The notes: a model not told the origin generated them from the sequence alone. 64,000 nt of DNA from Pseudanabaena sp. SR411 (GCF_002251945.1 NZ_NDHW01000064.1:20055-84054), one strand, 5' to 3'; positions 45,029 through 55,585 are shown, numbered from the stretch's first letter. Numbers and translations are program-made.

Positions 45029-47047
45029 TCAAAGCTCAGGTATTTCCCAAATATTAATACTTTTATCTTGGCTACTGCTAATTAGTTTAAGATTATCGGG
45101 AGAGATGATTAGAGAAGTTACCAAATCTGTATGCCCAATCAAGTTCCAAGTTGAAGATTGCGTTTGGAGATTCCATAACCGAATGGAATTTGGACTCTCT
45201 TTACCACCACTGAAAAGATACTTCCCATCTCTAGTAATCGCGATCGCACTGATCGCATCCTCATGCCCCTCCAATGTAAATAGCTGCTTACCTGAAGCGA
45301 CATCCCAAACCCGAATCACTTTATCATTGCCGCCACTGATCACTTGCTTCCCATTGGGAGTGATTAGTACACAAGTCACCCCTGCTAGAGACCCTGTCAA
45401 GGTTTTCAAATTTTCGCCTGTATTCACATCCCAAATCCTTAATGTCTTATCGCGACTAGCACTAACAACTTGCTTGCCATCGTTGGAAATCGCAACACCC
45501 CAAATTTTATCGGTATGCCCCTTAAGCGATCGCCGCAACTTACCCGTCGAGATTTGCCAAAGATTAACATTATTGTCATAGCTGCCACTGACCAGCAGAT
45601 CACTGCTAAGAGCGATCGCTAAGTTATTAATCAAGTTTGTGTGACCACTCAGGGTTTTGACCACTTTGCCTGAATTGATATCAATGATTTTGATGTTTTT
45701 ATCTTGACCTGCGGTGATAATCTGGAGATCGGATAGAAAGACTACAGCCCTTACCCAGCCGCCTTGATCTTTGATTTCTTTAATTGGACTAGTCTTATCC
45801 CCATCTAATTCCCAAAGTTTGACGGTTCCATCATCACTCGCACTAGCGATCACCTTACCATTAGGACTAAGTGCTACATTTTGCACCGCATCTGTATGTC
45901 CTTCCAAAAATTTTGTCGGATTTAGGCGTTTCTTTTGAAATACTGGTAGCTGAATACTAATTTCTTCAAAATTGCTGATCGCCGAAATCTTAATCACTGT
46001 GCCAATACTCAGCCCCATACAAGCGGCAATGATCACCGATACGGTTAGCAAAATCGGTGAAGTTGGTTTGCGGGTTGAGTCTTTGATCGCCTGTTTGATT
46101 GCTTTTCGCTTAGCCTTTGTTTTGTCATGGGGTGCAAGTTTATCAATCTGTTCAATTTCTTTCAGAATCTTTAAAATTGCTTCGCAGTTAATGGGGCGAT
46201 CGCTAGGCTTGCGGGCAATCATCACATCAATTAAATCAGCTAACTCCTCCGAAATTTCAGGTGCGTGCGATCGCCACTCAAACATATCGCGATCAGGATT
46301 GTAAGTATCAAGGGGATATTTGCCAGTCACCAGGTGAATCATTGTACAGCCAAGGGCATAAAAATCTGACTGTGGTACAGCAAAACCTTTTTCTTGTTCG
46401 GGCGCAGTATAACCGACCGAGCAAATACTAGTCACACCTTGCAAGCCGCCAACTTTGGCAAGATAGGTGTGTGTGGCTTCGCGAGCAGTGCCAAAGTCAA
46501 TGAGAACTAGCTGCCCCGAAGGAGACAACATAATATTTGCGGGTTTAATATCGCGATGAAAATATTTGTTGTGATGGACTACGGCAAGAATATCTACCAA
46601 TTGCCTTAGCCAAGTGATCGCTCGTTTTTGGGCGATCGGTTTCCTCTCACGTTGATTGATCCATTGTTCGAGGTTTAGCCCCTCGATTTTTTGCATGACA
46701 ATACCGTGCAACATTGTCCCGTTTTCGAGATCATGATGCACATAGGTTTCAATTTTTGGTATCCCCGCATGTTCGATCTGTCCTAATACAAAAGCTTCTT
46801 GCTGAAACAGTGACACAGCTTTACTATCAGTATTCAATTCCTGTTTTAAAATCTTCAGGATTTTGGGTTTACCTGCGACATCGGTGGCTTCGTAGACCAC
46901 ACCGAAGCCACCAGCATCGCTTAATAATTTGGTGACTGTATAACAACCATCAATCAATAATTCGGAACCACATCCTTGACAAGTTGGGTAATTGTCGTTG
47001 TCAGGATGGTCAGGGATCGGGCAAGTAGGATTAATGCATAGACGCAT
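45029..47047 (-). CDS. Membrane Ser/Thr protein kinase with WD40 repeats
   Basis: A 672-residue kinase. It begins with a four-Cys ribbon (C4, C9, C23, C26) common in cyanobacterial kinases. The Hanks-type domain (about 34-300) has GGFGVVYEA, the ATP Lys in KILKILKQ, HRDIKPANI and LIDFGTA, all catalytic residues present. One membrane helix (about 328-350) leads to seven WD40 repeats (about 378-672), for example LEGHTDAVQNVALSPNGKVI and SASRDKTLRIWDV, which would form one beta-propeller outside the cytoplasm. The propeller is a likely input or docking domain. It lies upstream of the FecR-CHASE2 cassettes on the same strand. Confidence 0.93.
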   Translation of the reverse strand: MRLCINPTCPIPDHPDNDNYPTCQGCGSELLIDGCYTVTKLLSDAGGFGVVYEATDVAGKPKILKILKQELNTDSKAVSLFQQEAFVLGQIEHAGIPKIETYVHHDLENGTMLHGIVMQKIEGLNLEQWINQRERKPIAQKRAITWLRQLVDILAVVHHNKYFHRDIKPANIMLSPSGQLVLIDFGTAREATHTYLAKVGGLQGVTSICSVGYTAPEQEKGFAVPQSDFYALGCTMIHLVTGKYPLDTYNPDRDMFEWRSHAPEISEELADLIDVMIARKPSDRPINCEAILKILKEIEQIDKLAPHDKTKAKRKAIKQAIKDSTRKPTSPILLTVSVIIAACMGLSIGTVIKISAISNFEEISIQLPVFQKKRLNPTKFLEGHTDAVQNVALSPNGKVIASASDDGTVKLWELDGDKTSPIKEIKDQGGWVRAVVFLSDLQIITAGQDKNIKIIDINSGKVVKTLSGHTNLINNLAIALSSDLLVSGSYDNNVNLWQISTGKLRRSLKGHTDKIWGVAISNDGKQVVSASRDKTLRIWDVNTGENLKTLTGSLAGVTCVLITPNGKQVISGGNDKVIRVWDVASGKQLFTLEGHEDAISAIAITRDGKYLFSGGKESPNSIRLWNLQTQSSTWNLIGHTDLVTSLIISPDNLKLISSSQDKSINIWEIPEL

Positions 47048-47219
47048 GGTGTTTTAAAGCATACCAGTCTAAACTTACTATATCGCTAGCGCAGTCAATT
47101 TATAGCAAACCCATAAAAGTAAAGGGGACGCTTAAGGGCTTTAAAAACACAAAATGGCTTAGCCTTTTTATGTTTTGGTATAACAACCCTTCTACTTTTA
47201 TGGTTGAGTAAATTTATTT

Positions 47220-48116
47220 ATGATCGAATACATCTCAACACTTTTCATTAACGCGGCGATCTTTGCGCTGTTTAGTCTTGGACTAAATCTACAATGGGGA
47301 TTTGCAGGGTTGGTTAATTTTGGGCATGTCGCGTTTATGACGGTCGGAGCCTATACAACCGTATTGCTGAGCCTTAATGGTGTGCCTTGGTTTTTGGCTT
47401 TTCTGATTGCCGCAGCGATCGCAGGTTTACTAGGCATAGTCATCGGCAGCACCGCCTTAAAATTGCGAGAAGACTATTTGGGGATCGTTACCATCGGCGT
47501 ATCGGAGATGGTGCGTCTATTCGTGAACAATGAAGAATGGTTGACCAAAGGTACAAGGGGCGTACAGGATTTTCCGCTTCCTTTAGTTAATTTAGTCTCG
47601 CGCCAATATTATTCCTTTGTGTTAGCGGCATTTTTACTAGTGGTGGTGGCTGTAGTTTATTGGCGATTAGAGTGGTTAGTGCGATCACCTTGGGGTCGGG
47701 TGCTAAAGGCAATTCGGGAAGACGAAGAGGTGGTGAAAGCTCTAGGTAAAAATGTATTTTGGTATAAATTGCAAGCCTTTGCGATCGGTGGAGCGATCGG
47801 TGGTCTAGCAGGATCATTTTATGCTTGGCAATTAACTACTGTTTATCCTGATAATTTCATTCCCCTGATCACCTTTCAAGCATGGACAATCATCACGATT
47901 GGTGGTGCTGGCAACAATTTAGGGGTCATACTTGGTGCGGCAATATTTCAGTTTTACAATGCTCTGCCTCGGTTTCTACCTGAACAAATTCGTGCTGATG
48001 GTGGTAGGTTTGAAGCAGTTCAGCTAATTCTGATCGGCGTAACTCTAATTTTGCTGATGGTATGGCGACCACAGGGAATTTTAGGAAATAAAAAAGAATT
48101 AACTTTAAATCGTTAA
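47220..48116 (+). CDS. LivM-type branched-chain/neutral amino acid ABC permease
   Basis: A 298-residue membrane protein with about eight spans. Family marks are LGLNLQWGFAGLVNFGHVAF near the start, KLREDYLGIVTIGVSEMVRL, then RSPWGRVLKAIREDEEVVKA with the EAA-like coupling loop. It resembles the second permease of the NatCD/LivHM uptake systems. Partner genes (other permease, ATPases, binding protein) are not adjacent, which is frequent in cyanobacteria. The 170 bp upstream holds a decayed hairpin (AACACAAAATGGCTTAGCC). Confidence 0.88.
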   Translation: MIEYISTLFINAAIFALFSLGLNLQWGFAGLVNFGHVAFMTVGAYTTVLLSLNGVPWFLAFLIAAAIAGLLGIVIGSTALKLREDYLGIVTIGVSEMVRLFVNNEEWLTKGTRGVQDFPLPLVNLVSRQYYSFVLAAFLLVVVAVVYWRLEWLVRSPWGRVLKAIREDEEVVKALGKNVFWYKLQAFAIGGAIGGLAGSFYAWQLTTVYPDNFIPLITFQAWTIITIGGAGNNLGVILGAAIFQFYNALPRFLPEQIRADGGRFEAVQLILIGVTLILLMVWRPQGILGNKKELTLNR

Positions 48117-48182
48117 AAAAACTAAAGACACTCACCTTTTGTGAATTTGGATTACATGTAATCCAAAACCAGATTGCACATC

Positions 48183-48390
48183 TATAGCAATCCTAAATGG
48201 GTAGTAAGAGTGCGCCCCGAAGGGCGCACTCTCACTACCCTCCAAATCTTGCGTTGCTATAAGTACTTGTGCAAAATAAAATTAGCCCAACCCGTAAAAT
48301 TGCGTCCCGCAGGGGCGCAACTTTACGGGTTGGGGTTTGTAATTAATTATGCCTACTCGAAAGTGGTGCGGCGCTTCGCGCTGCACCACT
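48183..48390. repeat. Three hairpins between the permease and grxC
   Basis: 48183-48261: TATAGCAATCCTAAATGG flank, 19-bp arms (48199-48217, 48222-48240; one mismatch), TCTTGCGTTGCTATA flank. 48286-48334: copy of the 2846 family (one G-T pair). 48362-48390: AGTGGTGCGGCGC TTC, followed by GGGAAGGGAGTAT, also found after 60942-60984. Confidence 0.86.
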
Positions 48391-48482
48391 AGTTATTGGG
48401 TGGGAAGGGAGTATCTACGTTTTCACCCTTTTACTTTCTGGAAGTTAAAATGGTATAGATTAAATAAATTCAGGAAATAGTG

Positions 48483-48740
48483 ATGGCAAAGGTTGAGATT
48501 TATACATGGCGGATGTGTCCTTTCTGTATTCGAGCAAAACATTTACTCGATAAGAAAGGCGTAGAATACACAGAATATGTCATCGATGGGGATGAAGCAG
48601 CGCGATCGGCTATGGTAGCTAGAGGTTCTGACGGCAAACGTTCTGTCCCTCAAATTTTTATCAACGATCAGCATATCGGTGGTTGTGATTCTATTCACGC
48701 GCTAGATGCTAAAGGCAAACTTGATGCTTTGCTAGCATAG
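48483..48740 (+). CDS. grxC: Glutaredoxin 3
   Basis: An 85-residue dithiol glutaredoxin with active site CPFC in TWRMCPFCIRAK, cis-Pro in SVPQIFIN and glutathione-binding GGCDSIHAL. It reduces protein disulfides and glutathione mixed disulfides with glutathione. ATG 48483 is preferred over the GTG 3 bp upstream. It converges on the topoisomerase gene with a shared hairpin terminator. Confidence 0.94.
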   Translation: MAKVEIYTWRMCPFCIRAKHLLDKKGVEYTEYVIDGDEAARSAMVARGSDGKRSVPQIFINDQHIGGCDSIHALDAKGKLDALLA

Positions 48741-48748
48741 CTAAAAAC

Positions 48749-48791
48749 AATAAAAGTAAAAGCCTCGCTGTGCGAGGCTTTTACTTTTATT
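48749..48791. terminator. Bidirectional terminator between grxC and the topoisomerase gene
   Basis: 20-bp perfect arms AATAAAAGTAAAAGCCTCGC around TGT, with a G/C-rich tip and A/T-rich base for both directions. It includes the stop codon of the minus-strand gene. Confidence 0.87.
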
Positions 48792-51546
48792 TGGCGACTA
48801 CGCGAATTACTTTTTCCGATCGCACTAAGTCACTTTCACCTGCAAAAATCGAGCGCCCTTGACTATTAGGTAACTCTAGAGGAATCGCACCCAAAGGCAT
48901 TTGGACAGTTCTTAAACCAATATCATTGTCTTGACCTATCAAGAAAGTTACAGGTAAATCAAGACGCGGCTTAGCGATCGCAGTCATACTAACTAATCGA
49001 TCAGCTCGCGATTGGAACTTGAAGCATTGCGAACCGATCGCACCTCGCACCGCAGAGCGAATATTCGCCGCTGCTATGCGCTTGGCAAAACCTTCAGCCG
49101 TAATTAAAATCAGTTCAGAATTGGGGTTGTTTTGTAAATCAAGAACCGACACACCAATTTGAGTTTCTGAACTGCCTAGACGCAGAGCAATATTTCCAGC
49201 GGCGGTACGTCCAACGGTGGGAATTTGGGTTTCATCGGCTTTGAGGCGCAGGATTCTACCAGCGGAGGTGGCGATCGCTAGTTCTTGTTCTAAGCCGACA
49301 ATATCAGCCCAGAATAGAGCATCATCTTCTTTGAATTTTGCTGCAATCAGTCCGCGTGCGGTCATATCGGCAAATTCGGCTAGGGGCGATCGCTTGATTT
49401 TGCCTTGACTCGAAAGTAGGACTAAACCTTCCGTTGATTCAGGATTCTTTTCCCAGACAAACTGCGACACAATGCGATCAGTACTATCGGGTAATAGTGT
49501 AATTAAAGGCGTAGCCCGTCCTTTACCTTTGACAATTGGCACATTGGCAAGCGCAAGGGGAAACGCTCTACCTGAACTAGTCATGACTACCATTTCGCGA
49601 TCACTACGGGTGTCATAGGAAGTGATCGTCACATCATCTCCTAAATCCACAGACTGCACGGCTCTAGAATTAGGCTCTAGGCTTTTGATATAGCCTTTGT
49701 GCGTAAGTTGAACGGTAATATCCTGCGGCTCGGCAATGGGAATATTTAGCTCAGTTGTTAGAGAAATTAAGGGGACTTCTACTGGTTTGGGTTGTTTATT
49801 AGTTGTCGATTTAGTAGATTTGCGATCGCTTACTTTCTCAGTATCAGTAGTCTTCTCAGTAACGTTCTCAGTGACATTACCAGTATCAAGGGTTTGCTGA
49901 ATCTGGCGATCGCTTTCAGTATTTTTATCGGCGTTTTTAGATTTAGAACTTTTCAAGGTGGCTCTGGGCGGCTCTAGTTCATCAATGTCGGGAACTTCAA
50001 TCCTTTGTTGATTGCCCTGTAACAGCCAAGCAAGATGGGTGCGTCTTTGGTCGCTATGACGTTTTTTATGATCGCGCAATTCTTTTTTTAAGAATTTCAT
50101 TAACTCACGACGATCGCCTAATAACCTCTCTAATCTCGAAACCTGTTGTTGTAAGGTTTCTAGTTCTTCACGTATCTTCTGTTGCTCAATTGCCGTAATC
50201 CGACGTAAAGGCATCGAGAGAATTGCTTCCGATTGGGTTTCTGACAAGGCAAATTCGGTTTGTAGATCAGTCTTAGCCAGAGCGCTATTATTTGCAAATC
50301 GTAAAATTCTGATCAGGCGATCAATATCTTGGAGAACTAGCACCAGTCCTTCCAATAGATGCGATTTTTCTTGGGCTTTTTTTAGCTCATAACGGAACCG
50401 CTTCGCAAGGGTTTCTTCCCGAAAAGAGAGGAATTCTTGCAATAGTTCGCGCAGGCTCATTTGCTTTGGTTGCGAACCTTTGAGCGCTAACAGGATCACC
50501 CCAAAGTTTGATTGCAAAGCTGTTTGGCGATATAGCTGATCGATAATTACTTCTGGAGCAATATCTTTCTTTAATTCAATAACAACTCGCATCCCTGCGC
50601 GATCGCTTTCATCGCGAATATCGGAAATACCCTCAATTTTGCCATTGTTTACTAATTCAGCAATTTTCTCGATCCATGCTGATTTATTGACTTGATAGGG
50701 CAGTTCAGTCACAATAATCGCTTGTTTCTGGCGCTTGCCTGTGCCTTTACCTCCAAACTGCTCAACTGACGCAACACCACGAATCGTAACGCTACCCCGT
50801 CCAGTTAGGTATGCCTCGCGCACACCATCCTCATTCATGATGATCCCGCCCGTAGGAAAGTCGGGAGCAGGGATTAAGCTCAATAACTGCTCGTCAGGCA
50901 AATTAGGATTATCAATTAAGGCGATCGCGCCATCAACAACTTCACTCAAGTTGTGCGGCGGAATATTGGTAGCCATCCCCACGGCAATCCCTGTGGAGCC
51001 ATTGAGTAACAGCATTGGCAATTGAGCAGGCAGTACGGCTGGTTCTTGCTCTGAGCCATCAAAGTTATCAACAAAATCAACAACATCTTCTTCGATTTCG
51101 CTGAGCAAAGCCTCATTCCCGATCGCCGCCAAGCGACATTCGGTATAACGCATCGCCGCCGCAGGGTCATTATCGACGGAGCCAAAGTTGCCATGTCCTG
51201 CCAATAATGGGTAGCGGCTGGAAAAGTCTTGCACCAAGCGCACAAGGGCATCGTAAACCGACTGATCGCCGTGGGGGTGATATTTGCCCAATACGTCACC
51301 AACGACGCGGGCGCACTTACGAAAGGGGCGCTCTGGCACAAGCCCAAGCTCATGCATGGCATAGATAATCCTGCGATGCACGGGTTTGAGACCGTCACGG
51401 GCATCGGGCAAGGCACGTCCGACAATGACGCTCATCGCATACTCTAGGTACGATCGCTGCATTTCTGTATGCAATGAGGTCGGTATAATATTTCCCCCGT
51501 TAGACTCCAACCCGAAATCTAGCTGTTGCTGCCCTTGCTTTGCCAT
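48787..51546 (-). CDS. Type IIA topoisomerase subunit A (GyrA/ParC family)
   Basis: A 919-residue breakage-reunion subunit. It has [16 protein letters not shown], the quinolone-region [18 protein letters not shown], the catalytic Tyr in [10 protein letters not shown] and [21 protein letters not shown] charged linker of about 90 residues, rich in Ser, Thr and Lys, follows the coiled coil (about 520-610). The C-terminal beta-pinwheel (about 615-919) lacks the GyrA box QRRGGKG that gives gyrase its supercoiling activity. So it may be the second, ParC-like copy that many cyanobacteria carry. Only a search for another gyrA would decide. Confidence 0.88.
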   Translation of the reverse strand: MAKQGQQQLDFGLESNGGNIIPTSLHTEMQRSYLEYAMSVIVGRALPDARDGLKPVHRRIIYAMHELGLVPERPFRKCARVVGDVLGKYHPHGDQSVYDALVRLVQDFSSRYPLLAGHGNFGSVDNDPAAAMRYTECRLAAIGNEALLSEIEEDVVDFVDNFDGSEQEPAVLPAQLPMLLLNGSTGIAVGMATNIPPHNLSEVVDGAIALIDNPNLPDEQLLSLIPAPDFPTGGIIMNEDGVREAYLTGRGSVTIRGVASVEQFGGKGTGKRQKQAIIVTELPYQVNKSAWIEKIAELVNNGKIEGISDIRDESDRAGMRVVIELKKDIAPEVIIDQLYRQTALQSNFGVILLALKGSQPKQMSLRELLQEFLSFREETLAKRFRYELKKAQEKSHLLEGLVLVLQDIDRLIRILRFANNSALAKTDLQTEFALSETQSEAILSMPLRRITAIEQQKIREELETLQQQVSRLERLLGDRRELMKFLKKELRDHKKRHSDQRRTHLAWLLQGNQQRIEVPDIDELEPPRATLKSSKSKNADKNTESDRQIQQTLDTGNVTENVTEKTTDTEKVSDRKSTKSTTNKQPKPVEVPLISLTTELNIPIAEPQDITVQLTHKGYIKSLEPNSRAVQSVDLGDDVTITSYDTRSDREMVVMTSSGRAFPLALANVPIVKGKGRATPLITLLPDSTDRIVSQFVWEKNPESTEGLVLLSSQGKIKRSPLAEFADMTARGLIAAKFKEDDALFWADIVGLEQELAIATSAGRILRLKADETQIPTVGRTAAGNIALRLGSSETQIGVSVLDLQNNPNSELILITAEGFAKRIAAANIRSAVRGAIGSQCFKFQSRADRLVSMTAIAKPRLDLPVTFLIGQDNDIGLRTVQMPLGAIPLELPNSQGRSIFAGESDLVRSEKVIRVVAK

Positions 51547-51727
51547 AAAATCTACGAACGCTGTACAAGATAATCACGATAACAAAAACAATGTAACAGC
51601 AAAATCAATAACACATCAAAAAAGAGAGGGTGGGACTAGGACAAACTCTCTTTGATATTCATGGCAAGCAATATTCAATGATTTGACAAAGACCTAAGGA
51701 TCTTAAACGAAATAACTTATGCATTTC

Positions 51728-51780
51728 AAAACTCAAATATAAATTGGCGGGCAAAGACAGCCGATTTATATTTGAGTTTT
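51728..51780. repeat. Hairpin after the methyltransferase gene
   Basis: 17-bp perfect arms AAAACTCAAATATAAAT with a 19-base loop. It lies directly beyond the stop of the minus-strand gene at 51782. Confidence 0.85.
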
Positions 51781-51781
51781 A

Positions 51782-52555
51782 TTACCGCTTGATAGCAAAA
51801 CACCCCCAGTTAAGCTCAAATCTTTCCTGACAAGAATATTCGCGCACAATATCAAAGCCTAATGCATCGACAAGATTTTTAAATTCTTCTGGATCGGTCG
51901 TTATGTCGTAGTGACCGTCATCAGCTACCCCGTGATGATCTAGGTCGAGCCATAAAAGTAATCGACATCCTGACGCAGCGTATTTGCTGATATTACCGAG
52001 AATAAATGGCCACTTTGGCGTATGGTCTAGGCAGTTGCGACAAAAGATCGCACCATCAATCTTTGCAGAAAGCTCGGGTATGAATTTTTCAGCACCATGA
52101 CTATGAGTTTTCAAACCTTCAAAAACTGAGAAGCCGAAATTGGAGCGTTGCCAATTCTCAATTTGCTCGATAAGAGGTTCAACTACGTGACTCTCTTGGA
52201 CTACATCCCATGTAGACAGGACGCTTAGAACAGCAGGACCAATTTCTAGGCAGGTTTTGCCTGAAATTTGATTAACAAATTCATGCCATAAAGCTTCTTC
52301 ACCTGCAAAGAATTCGTTAAGAATTAAATTGTTAACATATCCAGTAGAGATATTCATTTCACCATCATGAACTGACTTCGCAAGTGTGCGAAAGTCAGGT
52401 GTATTCATGAATGCGATAGCATATTTGAACTCGTAATTCTGTGAAATCTCCCATGTCTTAGCTGTCGACACAGTTTCAATTTGAGTAGACAAGTTGTCAG
52501 GATTTACAATGGATGAAGCTTGCAAAAAACTCTTTAAAAATCGAATTATACGCAT
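51782..52555 (-). CDS. Class I SAM-dependent methyltransferase-like protein
   Basis: A 257-residue soluble protein. The core resembles a Rossmann methyltransferase: motif I GKTCLEIGPAVLSVLSTWD (E-I-G-P in place of the usual E-x-G-x-G), an acidic strand end in HVVEPL, IDGAIFCRNCLDHTPKW, then LLLWLDLDHHGVADDG. The target is unknown. It contains no HIP1 site, unlike most neighbours. It is alone between hairpins on both sides. Confidence 0.7.
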   Translation of the reverse strand: MRIIRFLKSFLQASSIVNPDNLSTQIETVSTAKTWEISQNYEFKYAIAFMNTPDFRTLAKSVHDGEMNISTGYVNNLILNEFFAGEEALWHEFVNQISGKTCLEIGPAVLSVLSTWDVVQESHVVEPLIEQIENWQRSNFGFSVFEGLKTHSHGAEKFIPELSAKIDGAIFCRNCLDHTPKWPFILGNISKYAASGCRLLLWLDLDHHGVADDGHYDITTDPEEFKNLVDALGFDIVREYSCQERFELNWGCFAIKR

Positions 52556-52600
52556 GGGAGTTATTCTTTAAGTTTAAAGTTAGAAAAATCTACCAGCTAA

Positions 52601-52657
52601 TACCAATGCACAAATACCAATGCACAAAAGTTTTGTCACACTTTTGTGCATTGGTAT
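52601..52657. repeat. Hairpin with a duplicated left arm
   Basis: Arms ATACCAATGCACAAAAG (52614-52630) and its exact complement (52641-52657). The 14-mer TACCAATGCACAAA is present twice in tandem on the left (52601-52614, 52615-52628) but once on the right, a recent slippage-type duplication of one arm. Confidence 0.87.
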
Positions 52658-52746
52658 TAGCTGGTTTGCGAGTCTTAGACCTTATCAATTGGCGCAACCA
52701 GTATAACAAGGTGATGTGTATTTTAATTTTTACGGAAATGACATTT

Positions 52747-55416
52747 TTACTTTTCTGTCATTCTCCAAACTCCATCCCAATCATCTTCGGGTGCATTGAG
52801 TAGGAAGTGCTGACAACGGGTGATATGGATATTCGCAGCCTTATTGTTTTTGTCAAGTTCTAGTACCTCAGCAAACTCAGCCACAGCTTTACTGAATTTT
52901 CGCGTGAGGTAATGCTCACGGGCTGTATGGTAATGCTCAATGATCCGAGTTTGGATCTCGGTCAGTGGTTCGGATTTTAAGCCAATTAATTCATACACAC
53001 TCACAGGTTGATTTTTGCCCTTAACTTGAATGCGATCAAGTTCGCGTACCCAGATGCGATCGCTACAGAGGTTGTAGGTAGTTTCACTAATGATCGCATC
53101 TGTACCATATTGCTTACTTGCACCCTCTAGCCGTGAACCAAGGTTCACACCATCACCGATCGCCGTAAATTCCATGCGTCTGGTGGAGCCAATATTGCCA
53201 CTGATCACCGTATCAGAATTAATACCGATGCCAATTTTGATCGTCGCCATATCGATTTCTTTTTGGTTTTGTGGCTTCAGTTTTTCGAGCCGCTTGATAT
53301 TAAATTCTTTTAAACGATGGCGCATATCGATCGCTGTCTGCACAGCCATCCACGCATGATCGGGAATTGGCAAGGGCGAACCAAACACCGCCATAATCGC
53401 ATCACCGATATATTTATCCAGCGTGCCTTTGTAGTTAAAGACAGCCTCCACCATCGTTTCAAAATATTCGTTCAGCATCATTACCACATCTTCAGCAGTG
53501 AGAGATTCGGTAATCGTCGTGTAGCTGCGAATATCTGAGAATAATACGGAAACTTCTTTACGATCGCCGCCCATTTTGGCATCCCCACCAGCGAGAAGCT
53601 GTTCGGCTAGCTCTTGGGTCATGTAGCGATACATCGTACTCTTGAGGCGTTTCTCTTGGCTGATGTCTTCCATGACGACTAGAGCACCACGCACGCCTTC
53701 ACCTTCGTCTCCTTCAGACATGGTGTTGATGGAAATATTAATGCTGTGCTGTTCGCCATCGGTAGAGCGCAGGGTTTGATCGGGATAATATTGCTTACGG
53801 CTTTTTTCGTCACTGCCCTCTAAACTAGTTTCAAACCATTTAGTGAAGTTCGCCTTTTCAATATTGATCAGTTCATACACAGATTTGCCTTCTAACAATG
53901 CATTACCAACTCCAAGTAAGTCATAGGCGCGTTCATTGGCGGCGATGATTTTGCCATATTTATCAGTGGAAATCACCCCATCGGAAAGGCTTCGCAAAAT
54001 GTCTTTTTGCATTTGCTGTTCTTGCTTGACCTTGGCGAATAACTTGGCATTTTCTAGCGCCACGCCAGCTTGAACATTGAAGACTTTCATAAATTCTTCA
54101 TCATTACCATTAAAGCTTGCCTTGAATCTTTCAGGGGAAGCTGGCCATGTATTGGGATCATATTCAGGAAAATCGCCACGCTGAATCTTGTTAACTAATT
54201 GTGTAACACCAATTAACTCTTTGTTAGAGTTAAAAATTGGCATACAGAGCAGGCTACAGGTGCGATAACCATTGGCTTGATCGAATTTTTTAGAATTATT
54301 GGCATCAGGATGCTCGTAAAGATCAAAGGGAATATTTAAGACTTCGCCTGTAATGGCAACCCGACCTGCATAACCGACACCCATCGGTACGCGCAATTCC
54401 TTGGTTAAGCCGTAGTGATCAACTATTTGTGTCCAGAGATCATTGCGATCGCGGTCAATTAACCACAATGTACTGCGATCGGCATTCATCAATAACTTGG
54501 CTTCGTCCATCACCTTTTTGAGAGTAGCCTCTAGATCCAAACTTTGTCCTAGAGACATGGCAGCTTTCATCAGTGCATCGGCAGCACGTTGTTTTTGAGC
54601 TGCGGAATAAAACGCCTGTGAGCTTTCTAAAATTAGGCGCATTGATGGTGCAAACTGAGCAAATAAAGCCTGATCTTCTTCCGTAAAACCAACGCGATCA
54701 ACACTCTCTTCAAGGGGTACAGAAGGATCGATAATTCGTAATTTGTTAATTAACTGCACCACCGCAACCAGTTGATCGTTATCGTTCAACAGGGGCATGG
54801 CAAGCATGGAGTAGGTGCGATAACCAGTCCGTTCAAATTGTTTTTTAGCTTGAGCCGATCGCGGATCATCAAAAAAGTCAAAGGGAATATTAACGATGTG
54901 ACCATAGGTCGCAACTTCACCAGCGATGCTAGTTGGCTCTGTGGAAATCCGAATTTCAATATTTTTGCCATCTTCACTAGGTACATTTGTCCATAGTTGA
55001 TTTTTATCAGCATCTAATAAAAAAATTGTGGTGCGATCGGCTGATAACAATTCACCAATTTTGCCGCGAATTGCTTGAAGCATCTCATCAAGGATCACAT
55101 CAAAGTCGGTGTTCAGCATTCCGAGGGTTTGATTGACGATCCGTAATCTTTGCTCAACGTCATTAACGACTTGGCTAAACTTTTCGGGCGTAAGTGGTGC
55201 AAGCACAGAGGCAAAATTGCCTCCTGCGGTCACAGCTAAGGCACTGGAGTTGCGCTCAGAACTATCTTGAAAATCAGTTAAAGCTGGGGCTGGATGGTTG
55301 GGCTTGACAGATGAAAATTCGCTTGAAGATTCGCTCTCTGCAATCACATCGATCGTAGCCTCAATCGTAGCGTGGGTATCTATGGATGGTATGCGAGAAG
55401 GAGATGATGGTGTCAT
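52747..55416 (-). CDS. GAF-GAF-PAS class III nucleotide cyclase
   Basis: An 889-residue soluble sensor enzyme. Two GAF domains (about 90-250 and 270-460) share the phrase ADRTTIFLLD/ADRSTLWLID. A PAS domain (about 480-590) has DGVISTDKYGKIIAANERAY. The class III cyclase (about 615-805) has VSVLFSDIRSYTTITE with the first metal Asp, LDKYIGDAIMAVFG with the second Asp and a substrate Lys, and EFTAIGDGVNLGSRLEGA. The Lys/Thr pair favours ATP, so cAMP is the expected product. A TPR-like helix pair ends the protein. Tandem GAF control by cyclic nucleotides is known for similar cyanobacterial cyclases. Confidence 0.92.
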   Translation of the reverse strand: MTPSSPSRIPSIDTHATIEATIDVIAESESSSEFSSVKPNHPAPALTDFQDSSERNSSALAVTAGGNFASVLAPLTPEKFSQVVNDVEQRLRIVNQTLGMLNTDFDVILDEMLQAIRGKIGELLSADRTTIFLLDADKNQLWTNVPSEDGKNIEIRISTEPTSIAGEVATYGHIVNIPFDFFDDPRSAQAKKQFERTGYRTYSMLAMPLLNDNDQLVAVVQLINKLRIIDPSVPLEESVDRVGFTEEDQALFAQFAPSMRLILESSQAFYSAAQKQRAADALMKAAMSLGQSLDLEATLKKVMDEAKLLMNADRSTLWLIDRDRNDLWTQIVDHYGLTKELRVPMGVGYAGRVAITGEVLNIPFDLYEHPDANNSKKFDQANGYRTCSLLCMPIFNSNKELIGVTQLVNKIQRGDFPEYDPNTWPASPERFKASFNGNDEEFMKVFNVQAGVALENAKLFAKVKQEQQMQKDILRSLSDGVISTDKYGKIIAANERAYDLLGVGNALLEGKSVYELINIEKANFTKWFETSLEGSDEKSRKQYYPDQTLRSTDGEQHSINISINTMSEGDEGEGVRGALVVMEDISQEKRLKSTMYRYMTQELAEQLLAGGDAKMGGDRKEVSVLFSDIRSYTTITESLTAEDVVMMLNEYFETMVEAVFNYKGTLDKYIGDAIMAVFGSPLPIPDHAWMAVQTAIDMRHRLKEFNIKRLEKLKPQNQKEIDMATIKIGIGINSDTVISGNIGSTRRMEFTAIGDGVNLGSRLEGASKQYGTDAIISETTYNLCSDRIWVRELDRIQVKGKNQPVSVYELIGLKSEPLTEIQTRIIEHYHTAREHYLTRKFSKAVAEFAEVLELDKNNKAANIHITRCQHFLLNAPEDDWDGVWRMTEK

Positions 55417-55585
55417 ATCAGCACTAAGATTTTCGGTTTAGTCCCAAATTTTTTAAGAGTGTTGATGCTTATCGAAGCACTCTTGTTCCACTTGCACTGT
55501 TGCTTTTGAGTTTATGCAAAGCTAATTTCGTCAAATTGAAAGAATTATCTTAGCACCCCTCAGATTGAGATCGCAAACCTAGAAA

